DNA of 64,000 nt, taken from positions 1 to 64,000 of the forward strand of contig NZ_CALUAE010000017.1 of the NCBI RefSeq assembly GCF_943913955.1, in the 5' to 3' direction. The stretch is from Mycolicibacterium bacteremicum. Lineage in GTDB: Bacteria > Actinomycetota > Actinomycetes > Mycobacteriales > Mycobacteriaceae. The stretch's first letter is position 1. Each line of letters begins with the position of its first letter. Below the pieces are notes generated by a model. It had not been told where the DNA came from, ran no database searches, and saw only the letters and a program-made list of their open reading frames with translations. This document shows, piece by piece, positions 16,350 through 24,791 of this stretch. Position numbers and translations under genes: made by a program.

Positions 16350-17471
16350 ATGAGCACCACTCCTGCCGCCCTGAACCTGGGCACGATCCTGTCCGACACC
16401 AGCAACCGCGTCATCGTGTGTTGCGGCGCGGGCGGGGTCGGCAAGACCACGACCGCCGCCGCGATGGCCCTGCGCGCCGCCGAGTTGGGCCGCACCGTGG
16501 TGGTGCTGACCATCGACCCGGCCAAGCGACTGGCCCAGGCGCTGGGTATCGAGAGCCTGGGCAACAATCCGCAGCGGGTTCCGCTGGCGCCCGAGGTGAC
16601 CGGCGAACTGCACGCGATGATGCTCGACATGCGCCGCACCTTCGACGAGATGGTGGTGCAGTACTCGGGACCCGGTGTCGCGGACTCGATTCTGGAGAAC
16701 CAGTTCTATCAGACGGTGGCGACCTCGCTGGCCGGCACGCAGGAGTACATGGCCATGGAGAAGCTCGGCCAGCTGCTCGCCGAGGACAAGTGGGATCTGG
16801 TGGTGGTGGACACCCCGCCGTCGCGTAACGCGCTGGACTTCCTGGACGCCCCGAAGCGGTTGGGCAGCTTCATGGACAGCCGGTTGTGGCGGATGCTGCT
16901 GGCTCCGGGCCGTGGCATCGGGCGCATCGTCACCGGCGCCGTCGGCCTGGCCATGAAGGGCATGTCGACCGTGCTGGGCTCCCAGATGCTCTCCGACGCC
17001 GCGGGCTTCGTGCAGTCCCTGGACGCGACGTTCGGCGGTTTCCGGGAGAAGGCGGACCGCACCTACGAACTGCTCAAGCGGCGCGGCACCCAGTTCGTGG
17101 TGGTGTCGGCGGCCGAGCCCGACGCCCTGCGCGAGGCATCCTTCTTCGTCGACCGGCTCTCCAGCGAGAACATGCCGCTGGCCGGACTGATCCTCAACCG
17201 CACCCATCCCACGCTGTGCGAGTTGGCCGGCGAGAAGGCCGAAGCGGCCGCCGACCAACTCGATGCGAACGCGGGAGCGGGTGGGTTGACCTCGGCGGTG
17301 TTGCGGATCCACGCCGCCCGGGCGGCGACCGCCAAGCGTGAGGTGCGACTGCTGTCCCGGTTCACCGGCGCCAATCCGCATGTGGCGATCGTCGGTGTGC
17401 CGTCGTTGCCGTTCGATGTGTCAGATCTGGAGGCGCTGCGCGCCATCGGCGATCAGCTCACCGGGGTCTGA
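16350..17471 (+). CDS. ArsA/GET3-family ATPase, second subunit (Rv3680-like)
   Basis: A 373-residue paralogue of the preceding protein with GAGGVGKTT at about 26-34, TIDPAKRLAQALG, and DTPPSRNALDF as the switch motif. The two probably work as a heterodimer, as for the BagA/BagB proteins. The start ATG follows AAGGAA with suitable spacing. The gap between the two genes holds a GC-rich sequence related to intergenic repeats of mycobacteria. A hairpin terminator follows at 17530-17556. Confidence 0.9.
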   Translation: MSTTPAALNLGTILSDTSNRVIVCCGAGGVGKTTTAAAMALRAAELGRTVVVLTIDPAKRLAQALGIESLGNNPQRVPLAPEVTGELHAMMLDMRRTFDEMVVQYSGPGVADSILENQFYQTVATSLAGTQEYMAMEKLGQLLAEDKWDLVVVDTPPSRNALDFLDAPKRLGSFMDSRLWRMLLAPGRGIGRIVTGAVGLAMKGMSTVLGSQMLSDAAGFVQSLDATFGGFREKADRTYELLKRRGTQFVVVSAAEPDALREASFFVDRLSSENMPLAGLILNRTHPTLCELAGEKAEAAADQLDANAGAGGLTSAVLRIHAARAATAKREVRLLSRFTGANPHVAIVGVPSLPFDVSDLEALRAIGDQLTGV

Positions 17472-17490
17472 CCGGACACACCGCCACTCG

Positions 17491-17556
17491 ACCGCAAAGA
17501 CGACACCGCGGTCGAACCGCAAAGACGACACCGCGGCCGAACCGGTCGGCCGCGGT
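17491..17556. terminator. Tandem 25-bp repeat ending in a strong hairpin between convergent genes
   Basis: Two 25-bp units (17491-17515 and 17516-17540) are identical except for one T/C change. The end of the second unit forms a perfect 11-bp stem (ACCGCGGCCGA 17530-17540 with 17546-17556) around a 5-nt loop. The position between the convergent ATPase and whiB4 genes fits a bidirectional terminator. Confidence 0.7.
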
Positions 17557-17569
17557 GCAGTGGGACCGC

Positions 17570-17929
17570 TCAGACGGCGCTGCGGTGCTTACGCTGCGCG
17601 GCGAAGAAATCGGCCCACGAGACGACCTCGGGGTGCTGCTTGAGCAGGGCACGGCGCTGACGCTCGGTCATGCCGCCCCAGACACCGAACTCGACCCGGT
17701 TGTCCAGCGCGTCGGCACCGCATTCGGCGATGACGGGGCAGTGCCGGCAGATCACCGCCGCCTTTCGCTGGGCGGCGCCGCGGACGAACAATTCGTCGGG
17801 ATCGGCCTGCCGGCAGCGGGCCTGCGAGACCCATGCGATACGAGCTTCGGCCTCGGCTCCCGGAACGGTCGTCGGGGCGTGCGTTCCCGCACTCCTGTGC
17901 GTGGCAGACGATGTAACTGACACCTGCAT
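17570..17929 (-). CDS. whiB4: WhiB-family Fe-S redox regulator WhiB4
   Basis: A 119-residue WhiB protein. The 4Fe-4S ligands are Cys39, Cys61, Cys64 and Cys70 (C-x21-C-x2-C-x5-C), followed by the turn motif GVWGGMTERQRR and a basic C-terminal DNA-binding tail. WhiB4 (Rv3681c) of M. tuberculosis is an oxygen-sensitive cluster protein that binds DNA and represses antioxidant genes. ATG 17929 is chosen because AAAGGGG lies just upstream and the length agrees with the M. tuberculosis protein (118 residues). Divergent from ponA2. Confidence 0.95.
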   Translation of the reverse strand: MQVSVTSSATHRSAGTHAPTTVPGAEAEARIAWVSQARCRQADPDELFVRGAAQRKAAVICRHCPVIAECGADALDNRVEFGVWGGMTERQRRALLKQHPEVVSWADFFAAQRKHRSAV

Positions 17930-18149
17930 TCCCCTTTGCTCCGGTCCCCTGTTAAGCCTGTGTAATCTGCGCCACATTGCGTCAGGAGTGTTACCTGAAT
18001 CGCATTGTGTGTTCAAGCTAGGTGGTAGAGGGGCTTTTACGCAACAGTCAGATCACACTTTTTTGGGACGACCGTGCAGTCCGGCCGTCCGGAGGCCCGA
18101 AACGGCAGCCCGCAGGCCCCGATTGGACCCGCTGGCTACTCTGTAACTC

Positions 18150-20594
18150 ATGTCAGACCAGCCCCAGCACCGGCCGCCGATCGCGGTGACGGTCATCAAA
18201 CTGATGTGGTGCTGCCTGCTGGCCGCAGTCATCGCCGCCGGGCTGATGTTCCCGGTCGTCGGCGGCATCGGCCTGATGTCGAACCGGGCCTCCGATGTGG
18301 TTGCCAACGGCTCGGCCCAACTGGTCGAGGGCGATATCCCCGCGGTATCGACCATGACCGACGCGCAGGGCAACCCGATCGCCTGGCTCTACACGCAGCG
18401 CCGGTTCGAGGTGCCCAGCGAGCAGATCGCCAACACCATGAAGCTGGCCATCGTCTCCATCGAGGACAAGCGCTTCGCCGAACACAACGGTGTGGACTGG
18501 CAGGGCACCCTGACCGGTCTGTCCGGCTATCTGTCCGGCAACCTGGACACCCGCGGTGGTTCGACCATCGAGCAGCAGTACGTCAAGAACTATCAGCTGC
18601 TGGTCGTCGCGCAGACCGATGCCGAGAAGCGGGCCGCCATCGAGACCACGCCGGCCCGCAAGCTGCGCGAGATCCGGATGGCGCTCACCCTGGACAAGAC
18701 GCTGACCAAACCGGAGATCCTGACCAGGTATCTGAACCTGGTGTCCTTCGGAAACGGCGCCTTCGGCGTGCAGGACGCCGCGCAGACCTACTTCGGCATC
18801 AATGCCAGCGAGTTGAACTGGCAGCAGGCCGCCCTGCTGGCGGGCATGGTGCAGTCGACCAGCGTGCTCAATCCGTACACCAACCCCGAGGGTGCGCTGG
18901 CCCGACGGAACGTCGTGCTGGACACCATGATCGAGAACGTGCCTGCCGAGGCCGAGGCGCTGCGCGCGGCCCGCGAGCAGCCGCTCGGGGTGCTGCCGCA
19001 GCCCAAGGAACTGCCGCGCGGCTGTATCGCCGCCGGTGACCGCGCCTTCTTCTGCGATTACGTGCTGGACTATCTGGCCCGCGCCGGCCTGAGCAAGGAT
19101 CAGGTCGCCAAGGGCGGCTACCTGATCAAGACGACCCTGGATCCCAACGTGCAGGCCACCGTCAAGAACGCGGTGAACCAGTTCGCGCCGGCCGATACCG
19201 AGGGCGTGGCCAGCGTCATGAGCGTGATCCGGCCCGGCAAGGAAGCCCACCCGGTGGTGGCCATGGCCAGCAACCGCACCTACGGCCTGAACACCGAGGC
19301 CGGCGAGACGATGCAGCCGCAGCCGTTCTCGCTGGCGGGTAACGGTGCCGGTTCGGTGTTCAAGATCTTCACCGTCGCCGCGGCGATGGAGATGGGCATG
19401 GGCATCAACAGCGAGCTGCCCGTGCCCGCGGCCTTCCAGGCCAAGGGCCTGGGCAGCAGCAGCTCACCCGGCTGCCCGCCGGCCACCTGGTGCGTCAAGA
19501 ACGCCGGTGGCTACCGCGGATCGATGAACGTCACCGATGCGCTGGCCACCTCGCCGAACACCGCGTTCGCCAAGCTGATCTCCCAGGTCGGGGTGCAGAA
19601 GGCCGTCGACATGTCGGTGCGGCTGGGCCTGCGGTCCTACGCGCTGCCCGGCACCGCCCGCGATTACGACCCGGAGAGCAACGAGAGCCTCGCCGATTTC
19701 GTCAAGCGGCAGAACATCGGTTCGTTCACCCTGGGACCGATCGAGGTGAACGGCCTGGAGCTGTCCAACGTCGCCGCGACGCTCGCCTCCGGCGGCGTGT
19801 GGTGCCCGCCCAACCCGATCGCCCAGGTCTTCGACCGGCGCGGCAACGAGGTCGCGGTGACCACCGAGACCTGCGAGCAGGTCGTTCCCGAGGGTCTGGC
19901 CAACACGTTGGCCGTCGCCATGGGCGAGGACGACCGCGGGTCCGGCACCGCGGCCGGTGCGGCCGGATCGGCGGGCTGGACGCTGCCGATGTCGGGTAAG
20001 ACGGGCACCACCGAATCCAACCGGTCCTCGGCGTTCCTGGGCTTCACCAGCGAACTGGCCGCGGCCAACTACATCTACGACGACTCCACCCAGCCCAGCG
20101 AGCTGTGCTCCTTCCCGCTGCGGCAGTGCGGCTACGGGAACCTGTTCGGCGGCAACGAGCCGGCCCGCACCTGGTTCACGGCGATGAAGCCGCTCACCCC
20201 CGACACCGTGGTGCTGCCGCCGGCCGATCCGCGCTACGTCGAGGGCGGCCCCGGCTCCCGGGTGCCCAGCGTGGCCGGGATGGACGTGAACACCGCCCGC
20301 GACCGGCTGCGCGCCGCCGGCTTCCAGGTGGCCGACCAGACCACCGAGACCAACAGCGGATCGCCGCGCGGTTCCGTGGTCGGCACCTCGCCGACCGGGC
20401 AGACCATCCCCGGTTCGATCATCACGATCCTCACCAGCAACGGCATCCCGCCGGCGCCGCCGCCTCCGCCGGTCGGCATCCCGGGCCTGCCGCCGATGGT
20501 CGGTTCGACGGTGGTGCAGATCCCCGGTCTGCCGCCCATCACGGTGCCGGTGCTCGGCCCGCCTCCTCCCCCGGCACCACCGCCACCGCCGTGA
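18150..20594 (+). CDS. ponA2: Bifunctional class A penicillin-binding protein PonA2
   Basis: An 814-residue peptidoglycan synthase. One N-terminal transmembrane helix (about 17-42) is followed by the GT51 transglycosylase domain with catalytic Glu105 (SIEDKRFAEHNGVD) and RGGSTIEQQY, then the transpeptidase with Ser402-x-x-Lys405 (GAGSVFKIFT), SPN at 468-470 and KTG at 617-619. A PASTA domain (about 700-760) and a Pro-rich tail end the protein. TACTCT at 18137-18142 lies exactly 7 nt before the ATG, so the mRNA is probably leaderless. M. tuberculosis PonA2 (Rv3682) is needed for survival in non-replicating conditions. Confidence 0.96.
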   Translation: MSDQPQHRPPIAVTVIKLMWCCLLAAVIAAGLMFPVVGGIGLMSNRASDVVANGSAQLVEGDIPAVSTMTDAQGNPIAWLYTQRRFEVPSEQIANTMKLAIVSIEDKRFAEHNGVDWQGTLTGLSGYLSGNLDTRGGSTIEQQYVKNYQLLVVAQTDAEKRAAIETTPARKLREIRMALTLDKTLTKPEILTRYLNLVSFGNGAFGVQDAAQTYFGINASELNWQQAALLAGMVQSTSVLNPYTNPEGALARRNVVLDTMIENVPAEAEALRAAREQPLGVLPQPKELPRGCIAAGDRAFFCDYVLDYLARAGLSKDQVAKGGYLIKTTLDPNVQATVKNAVNQFAPADTEGVASVMSVIRPGKEAHPVVAMASNRTYGLNTEAGETMQPQPFSLAGNGAGSVFKIFTVAAAMEMGMGINSELPVPAAFQAKGLGSSSSPGCPPATWCVKNAGGYRGSMNVTDALATSPNTAFAKLISQVGVQKAVDMSVRLGLRSYALPGTARDYDPESNESLADFVKRQNIGSFTLGPIEVNGLELSNVAATLASGGVWCPPNPIAQVFDRRGNEVAVTTETCEQVVPEGLANTLAVAMGEDDRGSGTAAGAAGSAGWTLPMSGKTGTTESNRSSAFLGFTSELAAANYIYDDSTQPSELCSFPLRQCGYGNLFGGNEPARTWFTAMKPLTPDTVVLPPADPRYVEGGPGSRVPSVAGMDVNTARDRLRAAGFQVADQTTETNSGSPRGSVVGTSPTGQTIPGSIITILTSNGIPPAPPPPPVGIPGLPPMVGSTVVQIPGLPPITVPVLGPPPPPAPPPPP

Positions 20595-20614
20595 TCTCGC
20601 AGTAAACTGCTGCC

Positions 20615-21562
20615 ATGTCGCACCTGAAGAACACCGCCGCGATCGCCGCAGGCACGCTCGCCGCGGGTATCGGCTACGCGTCGCTGATCGAACGCAATGC
20701 GTTCGCCCTTCGGGAACTGACCATGCCGGTGCTCACCCCGGGGTCGACCCCGCTGCGGGTGCTGCACCTGTCCGACCTGCACATGCTGCCGCGCCAGCGC
20801 CGCAAACAGGCCTGGCTGCGGGAGCTGGCATCGCTGCAACCGGACTTCGTGGTGAACACCGGGGACAATCTGTCGCACCAAAAGGCGGTGCCGGCCGTCG
20901 TGCAGGCCCTCGGTGACCTGCTGTCGGTGCCCGGTGTGTTCATCTTCGGCAGCAACGACTATTTCGCGCCGAAGCCGAAGAACCCGACGAACTATCTGTT
21001 CAACAAGAAGCGCCGCATCCACGGTGACCCGCTGCCCTGGCAGGATCTGCGCGCGGCGTTCACCGAGCGCGGCTGGTTGGACATGACGCATGTGCGCCGC
21101 GAGTTCGATGTCGCCGGGTTGCGCATCGCCGCCGCCGGGGTCGACGACCCGCATCTCAAGCGCGACCGCTACGAGACCATCGCCGGGCCGGCCGACCGGA
21201 CCGCGAACCTCACCCTGGGGCTCACGCATTCGCCGGAGCCCTGGGTGCTGGACCGGTTCGCCGCCGACGGTTATCAGCTGGTGATGGCCGGACACACGCA
21301 CGGCGGACAGCTGTGCCTGCCGTTCTACGGCGCGCTGGCCACCAACTGCGATATCGACCGCACGCGGGCCAAGGGGCCGTCCCAGTGGGGCGCCGACATG
21401 AAGCTGCACGTGTCGGCCGGCATCGGCACCTCGCCGTACGCGCCGGTGCGGTTCTGCTGCCGGCCGGAGGCGACCTTGCTCACCCTGGTGGCCGCCCCGA
21501 CGAAGGGGCAGGGCGTGGGCACCCGTGCCGGCCAGGCGCATCCGACCGTATCGGCACGGTGA
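20615..21562 (+). CDS. Metallophosphoesterase, YkuE/calcineurin-like (Rv3683-like)
   Basis: A 315-residue phosphoesterase with the di-metal motifs HLSDLHM, NTGDN, GSND in place of the usual GNHD, and the C-terminal GHTHGGQ. A hydrophobic N-terminus (AAIAAGTLAAGIGYASL) looks like a membrane anchor or export signal. YkuE-type enzymes act on lipid or nucleotide phosphates at the membrane; the substrate here is unknown. TAAACT (20603-20608) lies 6 nt before the ATG. The stop overlaps the start of the next gene (GTGA). Confidence 0.88.
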   Translation: MSHLKNTAAIAAGTLAAGIGYASLIERNAFALRELTMPVLTPGSTPLRVLHLSDLHMLPRQRRKQAWLRELASLQPDFVVNTGDNLSHQKAVPAVVQALGDLLSVPGVFIFGSNDYFAPKPKNPTNYLFNKKRRIHGDPLPWQDLRAAFTERGWLDMTHVRREFDVAGLRIAAAGVDDPHLKRDRYETIAGPADRTANLTLGLTHSPEPWVLDRFAADGYQLVMAGHTHGGQLCLPFYGALATNCDIDRTRAKGPSQWGADMKLHVSAGIGTSPYAPVRFCCRPEATLLTLVAAPTKGQGVGTRAGQAHPTVSAR

Positions 21563-22656
21563 GCGGCGACATCGCCTGTAACCGGCCCCGGGACTGGGTG
21601 GACAACGCGGTCCGGTTGATCGAGGCCGACGCCCGCCGCAGTGCGGACACCCACCTGCTGCGGTATCCGCTGCCCTGCGCGTGGGCGGACCGCCACGATG
21701 TCGCGCTGTATCTCAAGGATGAGACGACGCACATCACCGGCAGTCTCAAGCACCGGTTGGCCCGGTCGCTGTTCCTGTATGCGCTGTGCAACGGATGGAT
21801 CGGCGAGGGCACCACCGTCATCGAGGCATCTTCGGGTTCCACCGCGGTGTCGGAGGCCTATTTCGCCGCGCTGCTCGGGCTGCCATTCATCGCGGTGATG
21901 CCGAGGTCGACCAGTTCGACCAAGGTGGCATTGATCGAATCCCAGGGCGGGCGTTGCCATTTCGTCGACAGCGCCGCGCAGGTCTACGCCGAGGCCGAGC
22001 GCCTGGCGCAGCAGACCGGCGGGCACTACCTGGACCAGTTCACCAACGCCGAACGCGCCACGGATTGGCGCGGCAACAACAACATCGCCGAGTCGATCTT
22101 CGAGCAGATGATGCAGGAGAGCCATCCGGTGCCGGACTGGATCGTGGTGGGTGCCGGTACCGGCGGCACCAGCGCGACCATCGGCCGCTATCTGCGCTAC
22201 CGCCGCCACGCCACCCGGTTGTGCGTGGTGGACCCGGAGAATTCCGCGTTCTTCCCGGCCTACCAGCAGGGCTGTCTGGACGTCGAGACGGGAACGTCGT
22301 CACGCATCGAGGGAATCGGGCGGCCGCGGGTGGAACCCTCGTTCCAGCCCGGTGTGGTGGACCGGATGATGATCGTCCCGGACTCGGCCTCGGTGGCCGC
22401 TGCGCAGCATGTGAGCCGGGTGCTGGGACGCCGGGTCGGACCGTCGACCGGTACAAACGTGTGGGGCGCCTTCGGGCTGCTGGCCGAGATGGTGGCCGCT
22501 GGCCGGGGTGGGTCGGTGGTGACGCTGATCGCCGACAGCGGTGATCGCTACGCGGAGACCTACTTCAACGACGAGTGGCTGGCCAGCCAGCGGTTGTATC
22601 CATCGGCCTCGGCCGCGAAGCTCTCGGAGTTCGAGTCCACGGGCAGCTGGGCCTGA
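21559..22656 (+). CDS. cds1: PLP-dependent cysteine synthase-like enzyme, cysteine desulfhydrase Cds1 type (Rv3684-like)
   Basis: A 365-residue fold-type II PLP enzyme. The PLP lysine is Lys64 in HITGSLKHRLAR, the substrate loop is EASSGSTAVSEAYFA, and the phosphate-binding loop is VGAGTGGTSATIGRYLR. M. tuberculosis Cds1 (Rv3684) has been described as a cysteine desulfhydrase giving H2S, pyruvate and ammonia. The GTG start at 21559 overlaps the upstream stop, so it is translationally coupled to the phosphoesterase; the frame that continues upstream lies inside that gene and is not used. Confidence 0.88.
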   Translation: MSGDIACNRPRDWVDNAVRLIEADARRSADTHLLRYPLPCAWADRHDVALYLKDETTHITGSLKHRLARSLFLYALCNGWIGEGTTVIEASSGSTAVSEAYFAALLGLPFIAVMPRSTSSTKVALIESQGGRCHFVDSAAQVYAEAERLAQQTGGHYLDQFTNAERATDWRGNNNIAESIFEQMMQESHPVPDWIVVGAGTGGTSATIGRYLRYRRHATRLCVVDPENSAFFPAYQQGCLDVETGTSSRIEGIGRPRVEPSFQPGVVDRMMIVPDSASVAAAQHVSRVLGRRVGPSTGTNVWGAFGLLAEMVAAGRGGSVVTLIADSGDRYAETYFNDEWLASQRLYPSASAAKLSEFESTGSWA

Positions 22657-22763
22657 TCGGCGCGGTCGGAGACGCCGGTGGCCGGACCGCGTCCGGACAC
22701 GAAGAGCCACAGCGCCGCGAGGGCGAAGAAGCCGATGTAGATCGTCGCACCCAACCCGGTCAT
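22560..22763 (-). CDS. Possible small single-pass membrane protein
   Basis: A 67-residue frame opposite the end of cds1, overlapping it by 97 nt. It starts MTGLGATIYIGFFALAALW, giving one clear transmembrane helix (about residues 7-23), followed by a soluble acidic tail. GAGG lies 6 nt before the ATG. The hydrophobic N-terminus lies in the cds1-tRNA gap, outside cds1, so its composition is not simply a shadow. I do not recognise a family. Confidence 0.45.
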   Translation of the reverse strand: MTGLGATIYIGFFALAALWLFVSGRGPATGVSDRADQAQLPVDSNSESFAAEADGYNRWLASHSSLK

Positions 22764-22996
22764 GTCTGCCTCGATTCTGTCCTCGGACTCTCCCGACGGT
22801 GCCCGTTGCCGTCTACAACGCCGCCGGGGCGGGAGTTGCTTCCCGCTGCTGTTGTCGAGCTGGATTCCCCCTTGGCCGCCAGGCTGAAACCCGGCGACGG
22901 AGCCGTCGCCGCGGGCCGGCCCCGGGCGGCATCCGGGCAACCGGAGGCCGTTTGGCTTTCCGACCCTCCGGTGCGATACGCTGTCGTGGCTTCACG

Positions 22997-23070
22997 CGGG
23001 GTGTGGCGCAGCTTGGTAGCGTGCTTCGTTCGGGACGAAGAGGTCGTGGGTTCGAATCCCGCCACCCCGA
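22997..23070 (+). tRNA. tRNA-Pro (anticodon CGG)
   Basis: A complete cloverleaf of 74 nt: acceptor CGGGGTG pairs with CACCCCG (23063-23069), anticodon stem CTTCG/CGAAG (23024-23028, 23036-23040) encloses TTCGGGA with anticodon CGG at 23031-23033, and the T arm is GTGGG-TTCGAAT-CCCGC. The discriminator is A23070; CCA is not encoded. A tRNA-Pro gene lies at the same place after Rv3684 in M. tuberculosis. An integrase gene begins 52 bp downstream, so the 3' end is the likely attachment site. Confidence 0.97.
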
Positions 23071-23089
23071 CTGGTGTGTTCGCAGGTAG

Positions 23090-23120
23090 AGGCCCTGACC
23101 GGGAATTCTGGTCGGGGCCT
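23090..23120 (+). terminator. Terminator of tRNA-Pro
   Basis: A hairpin AGGCCCTGACC (23090-23100) with GGTCGGGGCCT (23110-23120), a stem with one mismatch and a 9-nt loop, followed by TCTT. It lies between the tRNA and the 3' end of the integrase gene and would end transcription from both sides. Confidence 0.7.
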
Positions 23121-23122
23121 TC

Positions 23123-24292
23123 TTACTTCCCAGTCCGCAGCTGGTCCGCAGTGGATTCCAAAGACCGCATCCGCGCCGCATCTAGTGCAACCGAAACCTG
23201 CTCCAGGTCGTCCGGGAACAAGTCTGCATAGGTGTCCAGGGTCAGGACTGCGGACGCGTGCCCGAGCATCGTCTGGACGGCCTTGACGTTGGCCCCCGCG
23301 CTGATCGACAGCGACGCCGCCGTGTGGCGAAGGTCGTGCGGTGTCACGGTGGGGTACGCCGGGTCTGCTGCCTGGAGACGTTGGACGGCCACGTTGAAGA
23401 CCCGCGGCCGCCACGTCGACACTCGCAGCAGTGCTCCTCCTGGCGATGTGAACACCAAGTCCTCACGCCGCTTACCCATCATGAGCACGGCCAGCGGCTC
23501 GGCCAGGAACGCCGGGAACGGCACCGAGCGACGTTCGTGGGATTTCGGCGACGACCACACCACACGTCCCTTCACCTCGGCGACCGCCTCACGGATATTC
23601 ACCCTGCGACGCAGCATGTCGAATGACTCCACCCGCAGCGCTGCCATCTCGCCCCAGCGCAACCCGGTGTAGGCCAGAAATCGAACAACGATGGCGTACT
23701 CGCCGACCTCGCGGGCCAGAAGTTCCACCTGCCGGTGCGTCAGGTAGCCCCGTGCTCGGTGCTGTCGTCGCGGCGACTTCACTCCCATACACGGATTGCG
23801 GGGGATCCGTCGATCGTCGACGGCCATCTCCAGAATCTGTCTCAGGACGCTAAGCGCATTCTCGATGGTGGCCGGTTTGGCTCCACCCGCCGCCAATTGC
23901 TGCACCCACGCCCTGATATCCGACGATTGCACGTCGGCTACTGCGACCGCGGCCCACCGGCCTTCGACGTAGCCCGACCATGCGAACGCGCGTGTCGCAA
24001 CCGTCGTCTCCTTCAAATGGCCCTGGGTACCAAGCCACTTGGCGTGCAATTCACGGACGGTAATGCGCCCGGCTTTTGGCGCGACATAGGTTCCTATCGT
24101 CTGCGCGGCTGTGATCTCGTTGAGAAAGGCCTGAGCGTCCACCTTGCGGTCGAACGAACGGGTGTTCTCACCGCCTTGATCATCGACATACCGGGCCAAC
24201 CATCGGCGCCCTTTGCCATTGCGCGCGGCAGGGGTCCCGTCCGATCGACGCCACCTGTCCTCGACGCCGGCGCGGCGGTTTCGTCGCTGCAT
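23123..24292 (-). CDS. int: Tyrosine site-specific integrase of a tRNA-Pro element
   Basis: A 389-residue phage-type tyrosine recombinase. The N-terminal Arm-type domain (about 20-75) and SAM-like core-binding domain (about 75-165) precede the catalytic domain with Arg212 (TGLRWGEMAAL), Lys250, His319-x-x-Arg322 (HDLRHTAASL), His345 (MLGHAS) and nucleophile Tyr355 (TLDTYADLF), so the enzyme looks intact. It faces tRNA-Pro, the usual layout for integration into a tRNA 3' end. The ATG at 24292 has GGAGGT 6-7 nt upstream. The small HTH gene on its other side is divergent. Confidence 0.95.
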   Translation of the reverse strand: MQRRNRRAGVEDRWRRSDGTPAARNGKGRRWLARYVDDQGGENTRSFDRKVDAQAFLNEITAAQTIGTYVAPKAGRITVRELHAKWLGTQGHLKETTVATRAFAWSGYVEGRWAAVAVADVQSSDIRAWVQQLAAGGAKPATIENALSVLRQILEMAVDDRRIPRNPCMGVKSPRRQHRARGYLTHRQVELLAREVGEYAIVVRFLAYTGLRWGEMAALRVESFDMLRRRVNIREAVAEVKGRVVWSSPKSHERRSVPFPAFLAEPLAVLMMGKRREDLVFTSPGGALLRVSTWRPRVFNVAVQRLQAADPAYPTVTPHDLRHTAASLSISAGANVKAVQTMLGHASAVLTLDTYADLFPDDLEQVSVALDAARMRSLESTADQLRTGK

Positions 24293-24460
24293 GTGAGCCA
24301 CCTCCGTTGGGTGCCAGATTCCCACCGACCACCGACAGCCGACGAAATCGTTCGACTGGAGCCAATTTATAGGCGAAGTTGAGGGTACTGGTGGACAAAT
24401 GCAGGGCGCCACCACCACCGTTGGATTCGTTGACAGAACCCACTATTGAGGAGCAGCTAC

Positions 24461-24658
24461 ATGGATCTACTGAGTGCCAAACAGGTTTCAGACATCATCG
24501 GCATTCCCGTTGGAACTCTCCGCTACTGGCGCCACTGCGACATCGGACCGGCCAGTTTCACCTTGGGCCGCCGAGTCGTCTACCGGCGCGACGAAGTGCT
24601 GCGATGGATCTCGGAGCAAGAAAGCGCAACCCGGCGCGGAGGCGGAGACGCCGCGTGA
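24461..24658 (+). CDS. Excisionase-type helix-turn-helix protein
   Basis: A 65-residue protein with a MerR-like winged helix (LLSAKQVSDIIGIPVGTLRYW, then a basic RRVVYRRDEVLRWI segment), typical of AlpA/Xis-like recombination directionality factors in actinobacterial elements. GAGGAG at 24448-24453 lies 7 nt before the ATG. It is divergent from int and followed by an intrinsic terminator, so it is expressed on its own. It could also be a repressor of the element. Confidence 0.8.
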   Translation: MDLLSAKQVSDIIGIPVGTLRYWRHCDIGPASFTLGRRVVYRRDEVLRWISEQESATRRGGGDAA

Positions 24659-24672
24659 ACCGCACCCACGAA

Positions 24673-24701
24673 AAAGACCCCGGGGCCTAGCCGAGGTCTT
24701 T
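24673..24701 (+). terminator. Intrinsic terminator after the excisionase-type gene
   Basis: AAAGACC (24673-24679) pairs with GGTCTTT (24695-24701), with an inner CGG/CCG pair and a GGCCTAG loop; the stem ends in a short T run. It separates the small HTH gene from the replication-type ATPase gene. Confidence 0.75.
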
Positions 24702-24791
24702 GTTCGAACCACCTGATCATCCGACACGGAAGTTCCACATGAGAATAGCTCGTCAACGCAGCCTGCATAAGCACCGTATGCAGGAAATCCT

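Noticed and set aside
15078..17381. A 767-codon minus-strand frame opposite the two ArsA-like ATPase genes
   Set aside because: It is the reverse-strand shadow of two well-recognised genes. Only its last 53 codons (DUF4177) are a real gene.
17491..17540. Direct repeats considered as a CRISPR-like array
   Set aside because: The two units are directly adjacent with no spacers and end in a terminator hairpin.
24446..24460. Upstream start giving five extra residues in the excisionase-type protein
   Set aside because: The strong GAGGAG site fits ATG 24461 and would lie inside the coding region of the longer version.
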